64,000 nucleotides of DNA, taken from the NCBI RefSeq assembly GCF_029784135.1, contig NC_073745.1:160779335-160843334 (forward strand), written 5' to 3'. The stretch is from Toxorhynchites rutilus septentrionalis. Its lineage: Eukaryota; Arthropoda; Insecta; Diptera; Culicidae. Position numbers and translations under genes: made by a program. The notes below the pieces were generated by a model. The model was not told where the DNA came from. It saw nothing but the letters and a program-made list of their open reading frames with translations, and made no database searches. Below, in pieces: positions 1-11,640 of this stretch (positions are counted from its first letter, which is position 1; each line of letters opens with the position of its first letter).

Positions 1-413
1 TACGGGGTTTAAGCATTTAAATAATTGAATTCAATGATTCTTATTGAATTTTTCAAAATTTAGAACTGATTCTAGGCATGCTGATTTGAAAGAGGGCATT
101 GCAATTTAAAAATGTTGTAGGTGGCGACACCATGAATAAAATTAAATAAATCATTCGTTTGGCATTTGACGTGACGGTGCTGGTGGAAGCATTGACTGCA
201 TGTGTGAATTGGTGGAGACGTTGACGGAGCGTAGACTTTCTTCTCCGTAACGTGCTATGTGAATCGCACATTACTCAGTAGCCATTTAAGTGTAAGAGTA
301 TTCCTATCTTATTTATTTTAATGTCGTATTTTTCGTCGTAAGAATATTCCTATTTCTCGAATGTTCACAGTGCGAAATATTCGAATTTTTGGACCCTGTG
401 CACGTCATCGTCT
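1..413. other. AT-rich sequence without a recognised gene
   Basis: No coding pattern is visible here. About 265-300 resembles sequence at 54040-54080 just after the decayed LINE (shared words such as AGTAGCCATTTA followed by GTAAGAGT), so part of it is probably old retrotransposon 3' sequence. Confidence 0.4.
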
Positions 414-580
414 TCATCGGCGGTTGCTACTTCTTCTTCGGTGCCGCGTCTGCCGATGCGTTTGGGTGAAGACCTTGATTGTCTCGTAAACAACGGCACG
501 CGCCACGGACGACGGATCCTCCACCGTATTGATAGTTATATTATATTTGAAAAATTCCATGATATTTGAGTCAACCTGTA
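414..580 (-). CDS. candidate terminal exon of an unidentified gene
   Basis: On the minus strand an acceptor-like CTACTGCAG ends at 581 and is followed by an open frame to a TGA at 414-416, about 55 codons. Codons are GC-rich in the third position, unlike the AT-rich surroundings, and the peptide ends in a very basic tail (RQTRHRRRSSNRR). I do not recognise the protein. The entry phase fits the donor of pyruvate carboxylase exon 3 at 3907: one leftover G plus TA gives Val and continues in frame, so an alternative terminal exon of that gene is possible. A one-in-three phase match is weak evidence. A second possible acceptor 5 bases further in would hit a stop in that phase. The plus strand also has a short open frame here, so strand is not certain. 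Confidence 0.3.
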
Positions 581-1096
581 CTGCAGTAGAACTGTATAGC
601 TCGAAATATAAATTTTAGGATGCGACCCTATGCTCCAACGCTTACGGCTGTCACCCAATAGCTGTCAACCGATCAGATGCGATTGAGGAGAAACGTCATC
701 GTCATTGACAATAGTCAGTCGACTGAGAACGTAGAATTCAATTGTACATCTACTTTTTAATTTGTTTAATATAGGTTTATCCGTTTGTTACGTTACTTCC
801 TCGATTTACCCTTACATCGTAACAATAAATGAAAACAGAAATCGCTATCTCGGTAGCCATTCGGATGTAATTTTGTGCGCATCGTATTTAAGGAATTTCC
901 CGTGAAATTTAGTTTATTCGACTTGAAATCTTTGACAAATCGTCAGTTTGAACGACTGTTCACATATTCTAGCAGAATTAATCGAATATTTGAGCGAATA
1001 ATTCGCTTAGAAATTACTTCGTTGTTTGGGGCAAAATAGTCAGTGATGGATAACGACTTACAATGTTCTGCTTACTAAGCTGCTCGACTGCTTGTG

Positions 1097-1232
1097 CTCC
1101 CGTGACCGAGTGGCTAGCGTCACACCTAATATGCCGGGGGTACGGGTTCGATTCCTGTTCTGGTAGGGGGAATTTTTCGTCAATGAAATTTCCACCGACT
1201 TGCACTGTGGTCACGCGTATTCTAGAGTCCGG
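1097..1232 (+). mobile_element. tRNA-derived SINE fragment (SINE family 1)
   Basis: Contains a pol III A box (TGACCGAGTGG, 1103-1113) and B box (GGGTTCGATTC, 1144-1154), then the body shared with copies at 22494, 26224 and 29139. The 3' half is missing and I see no target-site duplication. Confidence 0.75.
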
Positions 1233-1691
1233 ATCCCCATCCATATTAATTATGATTACTGGCTTAATTAGTCTTTGATACCGAATAAATTCGAATTCAG
1301 GGAGTTGGCTAACTTTTTTTAAAAAACGAGCTCATGCGTTCGAAGAACAGCGCCTTCCTGAACAAACTGCACGTTGAATCACTGTATCCAACTGTTGCAG
1401 CATGTTTAAAGTGCCCTAGCTCTCCTATGCATCTGCGATAATCGATGGAATAACATAATGTTTAGCAGCCACGACAAAATCATGATCTGGAAGATTAAAG
1501 CGGTGTTTGAAATGCATTGATTGGTGCCGCCTATCGACTACTGTTTAGACCATCACAACACGTACTTTATCGTCTTGGCTCAGAAAACACACATCATTCC
1601 GTTACGGCTACCCCATTCTCCCTATGTCACATAAGGTAACGAAACTTCAACCCCTTTCCTTTCATGCGTTACGTAATTTGTGTACGACATC

Positions 1692-2700
1692 TTAACCCTT
1701 TAGCGTATTATTTAATACGTCACACATCAAGTGATTTAACCAGCTGTATGACACCTGCCATGTTCTCAAACGTCAAAAGCATTTATTTTCTTCAAAACAG
1801 CGATCTGCGTTGGCGGAATTGTGCTTCGTTTACTAGTTTAGGGGAGCATCAACGAATAGCTGATTTGCGGTCGGAATGGACGTTTTCAAAATTAAAATTA
1901 TGAATGAAAATCAGCTTTTCCATATGGAATTAGTATTTTATTTGAATTAAAAATATTTTTGTTTGCGGTTGGTGAAAAACTCTCATGCAAAAATTGTTTA
2001 TGAAGACAATTTTATATTATAATGAAAACATTCAGTAACAATTTTGGAATTGTATAGCCATATGGTTGAATGACAGTCAGAAATACGTGTTTCAAGTAAT
2101 TAAATAATATTTTTTTTATCTTCGCTTATTTTTCGTCGGCCTATTTCCGTCACTTTGGTGCCAATCACCGACATCCGGGAGGCGACTCCACCCATTCCTA
2201 ACTATCAGACTCAACAACTCATGAGCAGGGCCAACTTCTTTTACTTCCCCTACGAAGGAAGACGTAACCAGAGATTTTTCGCCTCAGAAAATCCCAACGA
2301 CGCCAGCTCGGATTGAACCCAGGCCGATCGGATTGTGAGGCTGTTACGCTAACCATACAACCACTGGCGCCGTCAAATTAAATAACATGATGTGAAAATT
2401 TTCATTCAAATTTTAAAATTTAAAAACCGGCTTCGTGTCTTTTAATCTGATAGAGATTACACTAACGAGTTTGGGGCACAATTATGGCCCTAATTTGAAG
2501 TCGCCACCAGACGTCGGCACCATCGCGAATTACCACTTTACCACCATCTAACATATCGTGATGTCGATGATGAACTTTCATAGCAGAGGGATAGTGAGAT
2601 ATGCGATGACGGTAGTGCCTTATGTTATGCAAGGTTCTAGCGCCTTATGTTATGCAAGTACACCATGAGTGAGATTCGATGTTGTACGCGAAAGGGTTAA
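1692..2700. mobile_element. TTAA-bounded piggyBac-type MITE carrying a SINE
   Basis: The left edge reads TTAACCCTTTAGCG and the right edge CGCGAAAGGGTTAA, so the TTAA target sites and a 10-bp inverted repeat agree apart from one base. There is no transposase. A SINE (2108-2375) sits inside. About 1805-2025 also occurs, diverged, at 9085-9262. A 17-bp direct repeat (GCCTTATGTTATGCAAG) is found twice at 2614-2660. It lies inside the long pyruvate carboxylase intron. Confidence 0.55.
2108..2375 (-). mobile_element. tRNA-derived SINE with 10-bp target duplication
   Basis: The minus strand starts with a tRNA-like head (A box TGGTTGTATGG, B box GGGTTCAATCC) and ends in a T-rich tail on the plus strand. 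Direct repeats AATTAAATAA flank it at 2098-2107 and 2376-2385. This is a different family from the one at 1097. Confidence 0.75.
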
Positions 2701-3412
2701 GCTAAATATTCTCTGAAAAACGGGGATTGGAGCGGTATGTGGATGAAGAAAATTGGTATATTGCTTAGAGTGACCACTTTACTCCCACTTCTCCTACTGT
2801 GAAAAAAATGCTCTTGAACTTCTCTTCATAATAAAAGTCAGTTGTGTCAACTTTGCGACAAAAGAAATTTTGACAGTTCCGGTACTTTTTGACAGAATGT
2901 ATGAATAACGATTCATTTTCTGTTGCAAAGGTCTTCAACTTAGAAATTTGCAATGGATCATGATTTTGGAACGGAAGCAAAATATTTCAATTCCAGATAC
3001 ATTTTTTACTCTGTTGGAATGTTATTAAAAAATGAATCGAATGAAGGAAAAAAATATGTAAAAATAGATGTTAAATCTCCAGATGATAAATAAGATTGAT
3101 TGAACACGTCAACACAACGTAAAAGAGCAGCTAATTTTTTTAAAAAAGGTTAAATGTTACATTCTGTTAGAAATGTAAACGAAAATAGAATTCGAGTAAA
3201 TTTAATAGAACCTTCAACTAACATTTGGAAGAAATAAATTTTAAATGGAGAAAAAAAGAAAAAGTGAACTTAAGCACAATTTTACTGTCAAAGCACTGCT
3301 TATTGATAGCCTTATCGACGAATTTTGTGGAGTGACCGATAAGATCAATTCTTATAAAGAACGCTATATGCGAAAAAAACCTATATGTATCATTGAATGA
3401 TATAGTAGAACC
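2701..3412. other. intronic AT-rich sequence, nothing recognised
   Basis: Lies in the long pyruvate carboxylase intron. No exon of the missing carboxyltransferase or biotin-carrier domains is visible in any minus-strand frame. Confidence 0.5.
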
Positions 3413-3550
3413 CCGATTATCCGCGGAATAAACTGGCAAGTTCACCGCGAATAACGAAAATCGCGGATAACGCAATAAAGTCCAAAAATGACGTCCAGAC
3501 ACGAGCATGCACCGCGGATCATCCGCTCGCGGATAATCAGGGTTTCACCA
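3413..3550. mobile_element. short pogo-like MITE
   Basis: 138 bp bounded by TA on both sides. The left end TAGTAGAACCCCGATTATCC and the right end (inverted TGGTGAAACCCTGATTATCC) form an inverted repeat of the Tigger/pogo type. Related right ends occur at 36762 and 61376. Confidence 0.65.
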
Positions 3551-3906
3551 TACTTTGAAGAATATCTTCTCGTGAAACAGACACAGTTGTCACCAGACCT
3601 TCAATCATGTTCATAGGTTCGGTTATGCTGAAGCGTTGTCTGGGAAGCATTCGAAATTCTGAGACTCTGTTATGTAATAAACTATGTCCAACAAAATCTC
3701 GAAACATCTGAGCATCCTGCTATCAGGATTCATGTAATCAGCATGAAGCACAATTCTACCAATAAACAGTATGCCTTGCATGTTTTATAAAAGCTTCACA
3801 TTTACGATATAACAACGATTAAAAGCATTTAAAACGAACATGCCGGGTATTTATGACATAACACACCAGCAGCCATTTAAACATTGAACAAGAATGTAGT
3901 ACTTAC

Positions 3907-5726
3907 CCAGAGGCAGCAGAGGCACATGGGGCTGCACTTCGGCAGGTTTTAGCTTGGTTGCGAGAGGAGTAGTGGGGCCATTGACTAATACCTCGCCGAG
4001 ATAGTTCAGCAGTTTTTGGGCACGATTTTTGGATTTGGCAAAACGGAACAGCTGTGGGTGTTCATCAATGAAATAGGTATCTAGGACACCGTTAAGGAAC
4101 TTTTGGTTCTCCAACACGTTAAGCAAAAACGGAATATTGGTTTTCACTCCTCGAATACGGAACTCGCGCAAAGCTCGGTTCATTTTGGCGGCGGATGATT
4201 GTAGGTCGGATGCGTGTGAAATTACCTTCACAAGCAACGAGTCGTAGTAAGGTGAGATGATGGCACCAGCATAGGCAGAAGCACTGTCCAGACGGATACC
4301 CATTCCCTCGCCGGATCGGAATACTTCCAAGCGGCCAGTATTAGGTTGGAAGTCATTTGCAGGATCCTCAGTTGTTACACGGCATTGGATAGCATAGCCC
4401 TGAGGTTTGATGTTTTCCTGGCTGTAACCCAACTCTGGTAAAGTCATGCCTTCGGCAATACGTATTTGTGATTGGACCAGATCTATGCCGGTGATTTCTT
4501 CCGTTACAGTGTGCTCAACCTGCAATCGAGCATTAACCTCGATAAAGTAGAAATTTCCCGATTCGTCACAGAGGAATTCTACCGTACCAGCGTTTGCGTA
4601 TCCGACATGCTGGGCCAATTTGACAGCATATTCTGTCATTTTGTCTCGAACTTCTCGTGGTAATCTTGGGGCAGGTGCAATTTCGACTACTTTCTGATGT
4701 CTTCTTTGTACTGAACAATCACGTTCGTAAAGATGAACGACATTACCAGCTTTATCTCCGAGTAATTGTACTTCAATGTGTCGCGGTCGTTCGATAAACT
4801 TTTCAATGAACATAGCACCATTACCGAAGGCAGCTTTAGCCTCTGAACTAGCACGCTGGAAATTATCTTCCACCTCTTCCATCTTCCTAACCACTCTCAT
4901 GCCACGACCACCTCCGCCGTACGCAGCCTTGAATATAACTGGTAAACCATGCTTTTTGCAAAAATCTAAGGCTTCTTCTTTTGAAGTCACTGGGCCATCG
5001 GTACCCGGTACAATCGGTACACCAGCTTCAATGGCGGCCTGTCGTGCTGCTACTTTATCTCCCATTTGTTGGACTACTTTTGGTGACGGGCCGATGAATC
5101 GGAGGCCAGCATCGATAACGGCTTGTGCAAAATCGGAACGCTCGGACAGAAATCCATAGCTGAAACGGAAGACAGTTAGTTCGTGCAGATATCATGACGA
5201 TTTGATCGTGAGATCGCTTACTCATTATTTATCAAACAATTGAGCAATATTGTATGGTGCAAAATCGCACATCGTAAACAGGACGTTGGAATCAATGTAC
5301 ACTCACCCGGGATGGACGGCATCGACGTCATTCTCTTTACAGACCCTTATAATTTCCGGAATGCTAAGATAGGCTTCGACTGGGGCTAGACCCTTACCTA
5401 CCATGTAAGATTCGTCTGCCTTTTGCCGATGCATATGCATTTTGTCTTGTTCAGAATATATCGCCACAGACCTGATGCCCAATTCGTTACATGCTCGGAA
5501 GACACGGATGGCAATTTCCCCACGATTCGCAACCAGCACGGATCGGATAGGTTTGTATTCCACCTGTTGTTGAGAAACAGAAAAAATGTGTGTTTTTGCA
5601 TAAAGATAATAAAAATGCAATTATTCTTACTCGTGTGGAATATGCATTTTTGGTCATCGACCAAATTCTGATGCGTGGTGTTTTTTTGAGAGCCGCTAAG
5701 GCTATTTGGGCTCCACACATTGACAT
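3907..5726 (-). CDS. pyruvate carboxylase, mitochondrial, 5' coding half (535 residues)
   Basis: Pyruvate carboxylase makes oxaloacetate from pyruvate, bicarbonate and ATP in the mitochondrial matrix. Coding exons are 5631-5726, 5307-5563 and 3907-5159, with introns of 67 and 147 bp; all borders are GT/AG and the phases agree. Exon 1 encodes 32 residues with many Arg/Lys and no Asp/Glu, as expected of a targeting presequence. Exons 2-3 give the biotin carboxylase N domain ([15 protein letters not shown] near 43-57, HPGYGFLSER near 116), the ATP-grasp glycine loop ([10 protein letters not shown] near 196-205), the catalytic [10 protein letters not shown] (325-334), and the C domain. The start is the first ATG after an in-frame TAA. 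Exon 3 ends in phase 1 at a GTAAGT donor. The carboxyltransferase and biotin-carrier domains, over half of the usual roughly 1180 residues, must lie beyond the left edge behind an intron of more than 3.9 kb. Confidence 0.96.
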
Positions 5727-5983
5727 GATGAAAATGTTTTGTACTGCTTATATTAGATACGGTTTAAGACACCCTGCTGTTCGTTTTGTGATTCCCCTAT
5801 TTGCAGAAAACACAATCAGCCAGGAATATCGAGGACTTTTGTCGATCGCACACTTTGGTATGTTCGGCACGTGATGACTACGGTTTCAGTTGTTGATGCT
5901 TGGATTCACTGTTTCGTTGCTTTGTCGGTTTCTCGTAGGTTTTATTGCTGTTTTGTGCTATCGGACCAGAAGATGTTGATTGT
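5727..5983 (-). other. 5' UTR part of the pyruvate carboxylase start exon
   Basis: Upstream of the ATG at 5726 the transcript strand contains no other ATG for 257 bases, back to a strong acceptor (TTTTTTTTGCAG, AG at 5984-5985). This implies at least one further noncoding exon upstream. A CAA/GTAAGG donor at 6834-6835 is a possible match, which would give an intron of about 850 bp. Confidence 0.6.
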
Positions 5984-7100
5984 CTGCAAAAAAAATAAAA
6001 GAATAATTAATGACTAGAGGTATGAGTTATTTCTAGATGTGGTATCAGCCCAAGTGATAGTTTGCCTTTTCAATTTGATAGGAAAACTGAAATTACATTC
6101 CCCAACAGAGTACACATTTAAGAAGATATGCAGATGAAAAATAATAATACTGATTGTATCGAACGCAATATTAAAAATTATTATTCGACTGGTGAATATA
6201 ACCGCAGCCTCTGCTGGTCTGCAGAGGACTATGCATCCTAGTCATGTTGAGGTGGGTATTTGGAGTATCTTTAATGCGGGCTGGATTTTATCGAAAATAT
6301 TTGAACAATCGATTATCAGAGTGTAGTGAACTGTGGATGGTGCTAATAGAGGTTATTTTTATATTTTCGGATATTGACTAACAAATTTACGTCAAATAAA
6401 ACTGTTTGAACTATCCATAAATAATATAGAATAAACGAAAAACGAATCCCCTCATGTGTAACCGCCTCAGATGTGCAAAATACATATTAATTACCGTTTT
6501 GATGGACTGAGTCTACTATTGGAACAATGCAACTGTTTTGGATGGGGTGGGGCATGATCTCTGGGGATTACCTTTTAATATTTGTGCTGGCCAACACGAA
6601 GGCAGACGAAATATACTTGACGTTAGCCTTAGGGCATTGATGAAAAAAGATTATTGTATTTATTCGATTATAAAAACTAAACAGATCCAGATGATGCGTG
6701 AATTCAACAGAATATCTAACGTTCTGAGGATTCGATCGAACAACAATACGAGGGCTGCTACGTATGTTTTACGACTGAGAGCTCGCATTGTCATGGAGAA
6801 GATTAATTCGTCGTCTTGAGTTGTTTTTCCTTACTTGACCGAAGACTTTTGACAACAACAACAGACTGTCTTCTATTCAGAATTGACCGTTCAACGTTTC
6901 TTTATGGTTAAGACTACATAAACATTTTTTTTAAACAGGCCATTCGTTCGGATGAGCTTCGAGCGCAAACAACTTTTGATCGGTTAGGTTCACTTTGAAA
7001 GAACCATAATTCAACAGTTGTTTAGTTTCCGGATCATAAATATAGATCTATGACTCATCACCTGTGGTGACGTGATTGTGACTTATTGAACTTGCCGGGC
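5984..7100. other. probable first intron and upstream region of pyruvate carboxylase
   Basis: No protein similarity seen. A minus-strand donor-like CAAGTAAGG at about 6829-6837 could end a noncoding first exon, in which case the promoter lies at roughly 6.9-7.1 kb. No clear TATA or initiator could be assigned. Confidence 0.3.
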
Positions 7101-7104
7101 CGCC

Positions 7105-7185
7105 GGAGGCGATCTGGTGTAGTGGTTGGTGTAACATTCGCACCTCTCACGTTAAAGGTGGGTTCAATTCTCAATGAGGGATTCG
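7105..7185 (+). mobile_element. tRNA-derived SINE head fragment (SINE family 2)
   Basis: Begins GGAGGCGATCTGG like the copies at 7560, 26573 and 55942, with a B box GGGTTCAATTC at 7160-7170. The body that follows is not recognisable. Confidence 0.5.
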
Positions 7186-7329
7186 TGATTGCTAAAATCT
7201 TTGTATATACTTGCTAAGTACCGTCGAAGTGAACGATAGGACAGTTCGAATAGGTGCTCCATAAGTTAACCGAAGATCGAGTACTGTTGTAACGAGAGCA
7301 TGTGACACTACGATGCCACGGAAATGCCA

Positions 7330-8465
7330 CAGCTGAAAAACGTACGCCAATCAGTTTATTTGTGGAGTGAAGGGATTAAATCTCTACGCGTCAGCTGTCT
7401 CCGACTTAGGCGGAGTATACAGAGGGTCAGGAACGCCTAGAGGAATTGCTTCTAGCGACAAACTCCACACTGAAACGCGAAATCAGACTCAGCGGGAGAC
7501 GATGCTTTCAAGTGCGCTGACGCGCCGTTGATGAAGACCCCTGAGCAACGTGTATAGAGCTGGAGGCGATCCATACCTCCCACGCTAAAGGTCACGAGTT
7601 AAATTCTCACTCCCGACAATTTTCCAAAAAATGGAAGTTAATTGCGAATCAGCCAAAAAGTGTTGAAAGTGACTATAATACAGAAAAAACGCGTATAGAG
7701 TGATTATGACAAACATTTCTTCCCGGAGTACGAACCAACGAACTAACCGAATACACAATACGACCAAGAGAAAGAAGATATCAAGAGAGGGACCACTGAA
7801 GAATTGTAAGTTGCAGCGAGGAGATTGAAGGGAAATAAATCACCATGCCCTGACGGTATCTCTAACGGGGCTTTACATGCCGCCATAAAAGCGAACACAA
7901 GCTCGGAGTAACTCTACAAAAGTATCCGAATGAAGGTAAATTCTCTGATACACGGAAGAGGTGAAACTTATACTGCTGTTGAATGGTGCAGGCCGATTTG
8001 GATATACTTGATAAACTTCTGGAGAAAAAGAAATCCTCAACAGGCTGACGAAGTGAGTGAGAGAGCGAACATGGACTCTCAAAGCTGCAGATTAGGTTCC
8101 CAAAAGGAACGTCATAGAAATAGTCGAAAAAGTGCAGAAACAAAAATAGGCGTGATTGCCGTTGTAACAGTCGACGTAAACACGCATTTGATCCCTTCCC
8201 GGCTGGCATAAGTCGCGGTGTATCGGCCACACATTACGAAGGAGTGGTACTGAAATTTGTAGACAAGCACTAGACTGGAACCAGCAAGGACATCGTAGCA
8301 AAAGCAGGCCCAGAAGTTCTTGGCCACGAAAACTCACGAAGGTAAAGAGATGAGAGGAGTCGACCCAAATTTGACCTGGGCACGGGTCAAGGTGAGAGCT
8401 GCGGATCGCCCAGGATGGAAGCTTCTAACGAAGGCGCACTATCCTCCTAGTGTGGAGCACAACAA
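7330..8465 (+). pseudogene. decayed R1-like non-LTR retrotransposon (ORF2 region)
   Basis: Conceptual translation, with many frameshifts and stops, follows ORF2 of an R1-type LINE. 7340-7550 resembles the Arg-rich stretch between endonuclease and reverse transcriptase. 7815-7905 reads RRLKGNKSPCPDGISNGAL, the start of the reverse transcriptase palm. 7990-8200 corresponds to later RT motifs. 8215-8440 reads like a LINE C-terminal region with ICRQALDWN, which may belong to a second element. A SINE inserted at 7560 splits the coding remnant. It is dead. Confidence 0.65.
7560..7688 (+). mobile_element. SINE family 2 inserted in the R1-like LINE
   Basis: tRNA-like 5' head (part of the A-box region deleted), B-box-like GAGTTAAATTC, body shared with 26573-26720, and an A-rich end. 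The 12-bp direct repeat ACGTGTATAGAG (7548-7559) / ACGCGTATAGAG (7689-7700) marks the insertion; removing it rejoins the LINE frame. Confidence 0.85.
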
Positions 8466-9084
8466 AAATAAGATGTAGTAGTAGGTGATAAATGCCTTCT
8501 AGCTAGCCAAATCAATTTTAAGATACGCTTGTGTAGCTTGGAGGCAACGTTCATCAACAAACAGAACCGAATGCTGGTGAAGACGTATGTGTTTTTTCCA
8601 ATTCATTTATTTGTAGGGTTCAATCGCATAAGCTTTGCGGAGCCGCTAATTCAAGATTTGTTTATACAAAATTTCAACTTAAATCTATGGTTAGTAGGTT
8701 TCGACCGATTACTCGCGGTTTACTCGAGGCTAGAGGGGCAACAATTTTTGTGTGACGGGCCAGGTTAGGGATATGGATATGAGGTATCGTTGTCTCAACC
8801 GAGGGTTGCCAACCGTATGTGTCATAGCCGGAATGATATTTATCGACATTGTTCTGGTTGAAGACACCGTGTGCTGCGAAGAGAGTAAAACAAGTCAGAG
8901 AACAAATATCTGAGATGTTCGGAAAAGTGTGGGTGACACCGAAAATGTGCAGCGAAGAGAGCACGTGGAATGCTGTAGCAAGGGTGAAGACACGAATAAC
9001 GACAGATCTTCAACGTAATTGTAGAGAATGGCCCAGTAAATTAAGTGCATGAGCACAGCCTCCCCCTGAAGTAATTCGCGTTGA
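8466..9084. other. no recognised gene
   Basis: Open frames here are short and show no recognisable motif. It may be further LINE debris. Confidence 0.3.
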
Positions 9085-9262
9085 CAGCATTGAGCTTCGT
9101 TTACGAGTTCAGGGAAGCGTCAAAGATAATAATTGATAATTGATTTTCAGGATTTTGAATTTGATTCTTCGTATCAAATTAGTATTCTATTTAAATGAAA
9201 AACACCTTTTTACAGGTGAAAAAATCTCATGCGATAATAATTTTTGAAGACAATTTTATATT
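9085..9262. repeat. dispersed repeat shared with 1805-2025
   Basis: Both stretches run from a GAGCTTCGTTTAC / GTGCTTCGTTTAC-like start through TCTCATGC to GAAGACAATTTTATATTATAA, with moderate divergence. Its class is unknown. Confidence 0.5.
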
Positions 9263-9266
9263 ATAA

Positions 9267-9430
9267 CTAGCTGACCCGGCAAACGTTGTTCTGCCATATA
9301 AATTAAGTCGAGTGAATATTTATACTATTTATAGGGACCATTGTGAATAAATTTATAACTTCTGGGTCCGTTCATTAATTAGTAAACCAGAGAACCAGAG
9401 AAAACTTCAGAAAACTCCATTGGAGCCGAT
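9267..9430 (-). mobile_element. Helitron 3' terminus, truncated
   Basis: The minus strand ends GCCGGGTCAGCTAG followed by T, preceded by a short stem (GGCAGAAC / GTTTGCC). This is the hairpin plus CTRR terminus seen again at 52740-52771. The 5' end is not found. Confidence 0.5.
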
Positions 9431-10596
9431 GTACCGACCAAATTGGCAACGCATTATTGCGTCATTGTCATTCGAGTAGTATTCACATCAGTATTCTGAA
9501 TTTTGAACACAACCATATTGCTTCCTCCATTCCGGCTTTGCGATTGTATTTATTGCTCATTTCCTAATTAAAGACCTCAACATTAATATGAGCATTGAAT
9601 GTTTTGCTCAGAATATGTTATCACCCAAAGATTCTCAATGATTGTACGCTAGCATCAGTATTTTATCGTTGATATATTGGATATCCTCCTAGGCTTGTGA
9701 TCGTGTCGTTTTCATCTGTCGAGTCGATAAAAGTTTCTGATCGCCATGTTTGTGGTAACAATATCGAACATCCGAAATTCGATTGGTTTGAATTTCCATC
9801 GAATTTCACGATTCGATCGAAATCGATTTTTGCATTTTGAAATCTGAATATATTTTTCATATTTTCGCTATAAGTAGTATTACTTGCGTCATTGTTATTA
9901 GTGCTTAGTTGCGATTCCTATGCCAAGCAACAAGCCTTGAACGTGTTCTAAGTGATATACTCGAGATCAGGGATTTCCAAACAGTGTTCCGCGAAGCTTT
10001 TGCAAGTGCAAGTGTAATATCCAGTAATATGTTATGCGAATACTTATGAAAGATAGTCCTGACCTTGGCATAAATATTTTTCTATTAATTTCCTTGCATT
10101 TCCGTCAAACCTTTTTATATAATATAAAAATTATAGTCAGAAACAACTTTTGTTCAAGATTTCATGATATGATGCTTTATAAATTAAGAGTAATGTGTTA
10201 CTCTATTGCATAGAACATATATTTGACACGGTAGGACAAATTTCCTTTCTGTTTTTATTTAATTTTTGTTTCGAAAGCGCCTAAAATCGATTACCATTTT
10301 CGCTTCACAGAAATAGAACACGAAGCTCAAAGTTGTCTATGTCGAATTGCGTGGCAAGGTTACTACATTTACACATCTCGATTGAACTTGAATCGAAAGG
10401 ATTACAGAATGGAAAATAACGATCTGCTCGGAAAATTCAATTTTGGTCGGAATTCAGAATACGGGTGAGTAGTTGATCAGTGGATGGATCTGGATTCGAT
10501 CATCAGACTATCTATTTTCTCTGGGCATATTTTGTCGGCTAACCAAGCTAAAATGTGAATATGAGGTCATCCTTGCTTTTACCATTCAGCCTTATA

Positions 10597-11390
10597 GGGG
10601 AAAAGGGGGGTCATTGTCACATTGTATGCTAAGCTACACTTGTTTTCTCTCAATTAATAATGTTTAATCATGATTTTTAGACATTAAAATTTGATGCGGG
10701 GTGATTTGGACCATCTATGGGGTGATTTGGTCCAGTGTGTGTTTCATCGAAAAAAACATACTTATGTTTATGTAAAGTATTTTGGAATAATGTTACAACC
10801 AGTAACAGTATTCTGGGATCGGTACTAGGTGTCTTGGCCAGATTCCAGACCGGAAAAATTTGATTGATACCATCTCGAATCCTGCATGGATTTTTTTCAC
10901 TGTTGTTCGAGCATTTTCAATCACTTTCGATGATTGGTCAAAGAAAATCCGTTCTTGATGGCCTGCGTTTCTCTTTCAATCTCCTCCTTCTTCCAACGTT
11001 GTCTGCCCATCCTCTTTTTGTAATTCAGTGGCATCTGGAATCAATTAAACCAAAGAAAAACTTCAAATCTTGTTATCAAACTTACAGTTTCGCTGCATCA
11101 AATTGTTCCTCTTCTGTAGGTGAACAGAACTTTACTGCACAATACACGGAAAGTTTGTTTAATCAGCGGGAAAAACCTTAGAACCACGATCGGAAAATTC
11201 ACATTTTTTGACAATCAAAGTGCTTGATGTGTTCATGCTACCATCTCCTTCCACCTGTCGAGTTTTACCAAAGTTTTTTTTACCTTAGTTATATACGGTT
11301 CATTAAGAAAAGAAGATGTCATTTTTAAAAATCCAAGTTGAGCCGTACTTTTTGAGATAATGGGGTGGTCCAAATCACCCCGTGTTACCC
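10597..11390. mobile_element. candidate MITE with GGGGTGATTTGG words
   Basis: Flanked by TA. The left end GGGGAAAAGGGGGGTC and the right end (inverted GGGTAACACGGGGTGATTTG) are related. GGGGTGATTTGGACC occurs near 10700 and its complement near 11365. No transposase frame. Confidence 0.4.
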
Positions 11391-11440
11391 TACATCCAGC
11401 AACTTGTGCTGTAATGTCATAACAATGCATTACGTTTTGC

Positions 11441-11640
11441 CTAGGTTGTGTCGACGTAGCTCATGATAGTGTCTCGCAAGTGAATGTATTTTTCCTCACA
11501 CTGCTTTTTTGATCGCTGTCGTAGGAATTGCAGCCGATCGCTCTCTACCGCTTTCGTACATGTCGACCATGAAGTATTGGCATAGTTCACGACGTCGCAG
11601 AATGACGTTGTCCTGAACGCGTTGAATCCTCATACGTTAC
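11441..11640 (-). pseudogene. Helitron replicase/helicase N-terminal fragment
   Basis: Two minus-strand frames joined by a frameshift resemble the Helitron-like N-terminal domain: first ILRRRELCQYFMVDMYES, then FLRQRSKKQCEEKYIHLRD, ending at a TAG (11441-11443). YIHLRD and the Q-Y-x-VDMY pattern are typical of Helitron proteins. Short and broken, so no activity is expected. Confidence 0.6.

Noticed and set aside
5590..5874. 94-codon plus-strand open frame with protein-like residues
   Set aside because: It is antisense to the pyruvate carboxylase start exon and its 5' UTR; the minus-strand splice sites and presequence explain this DNA.
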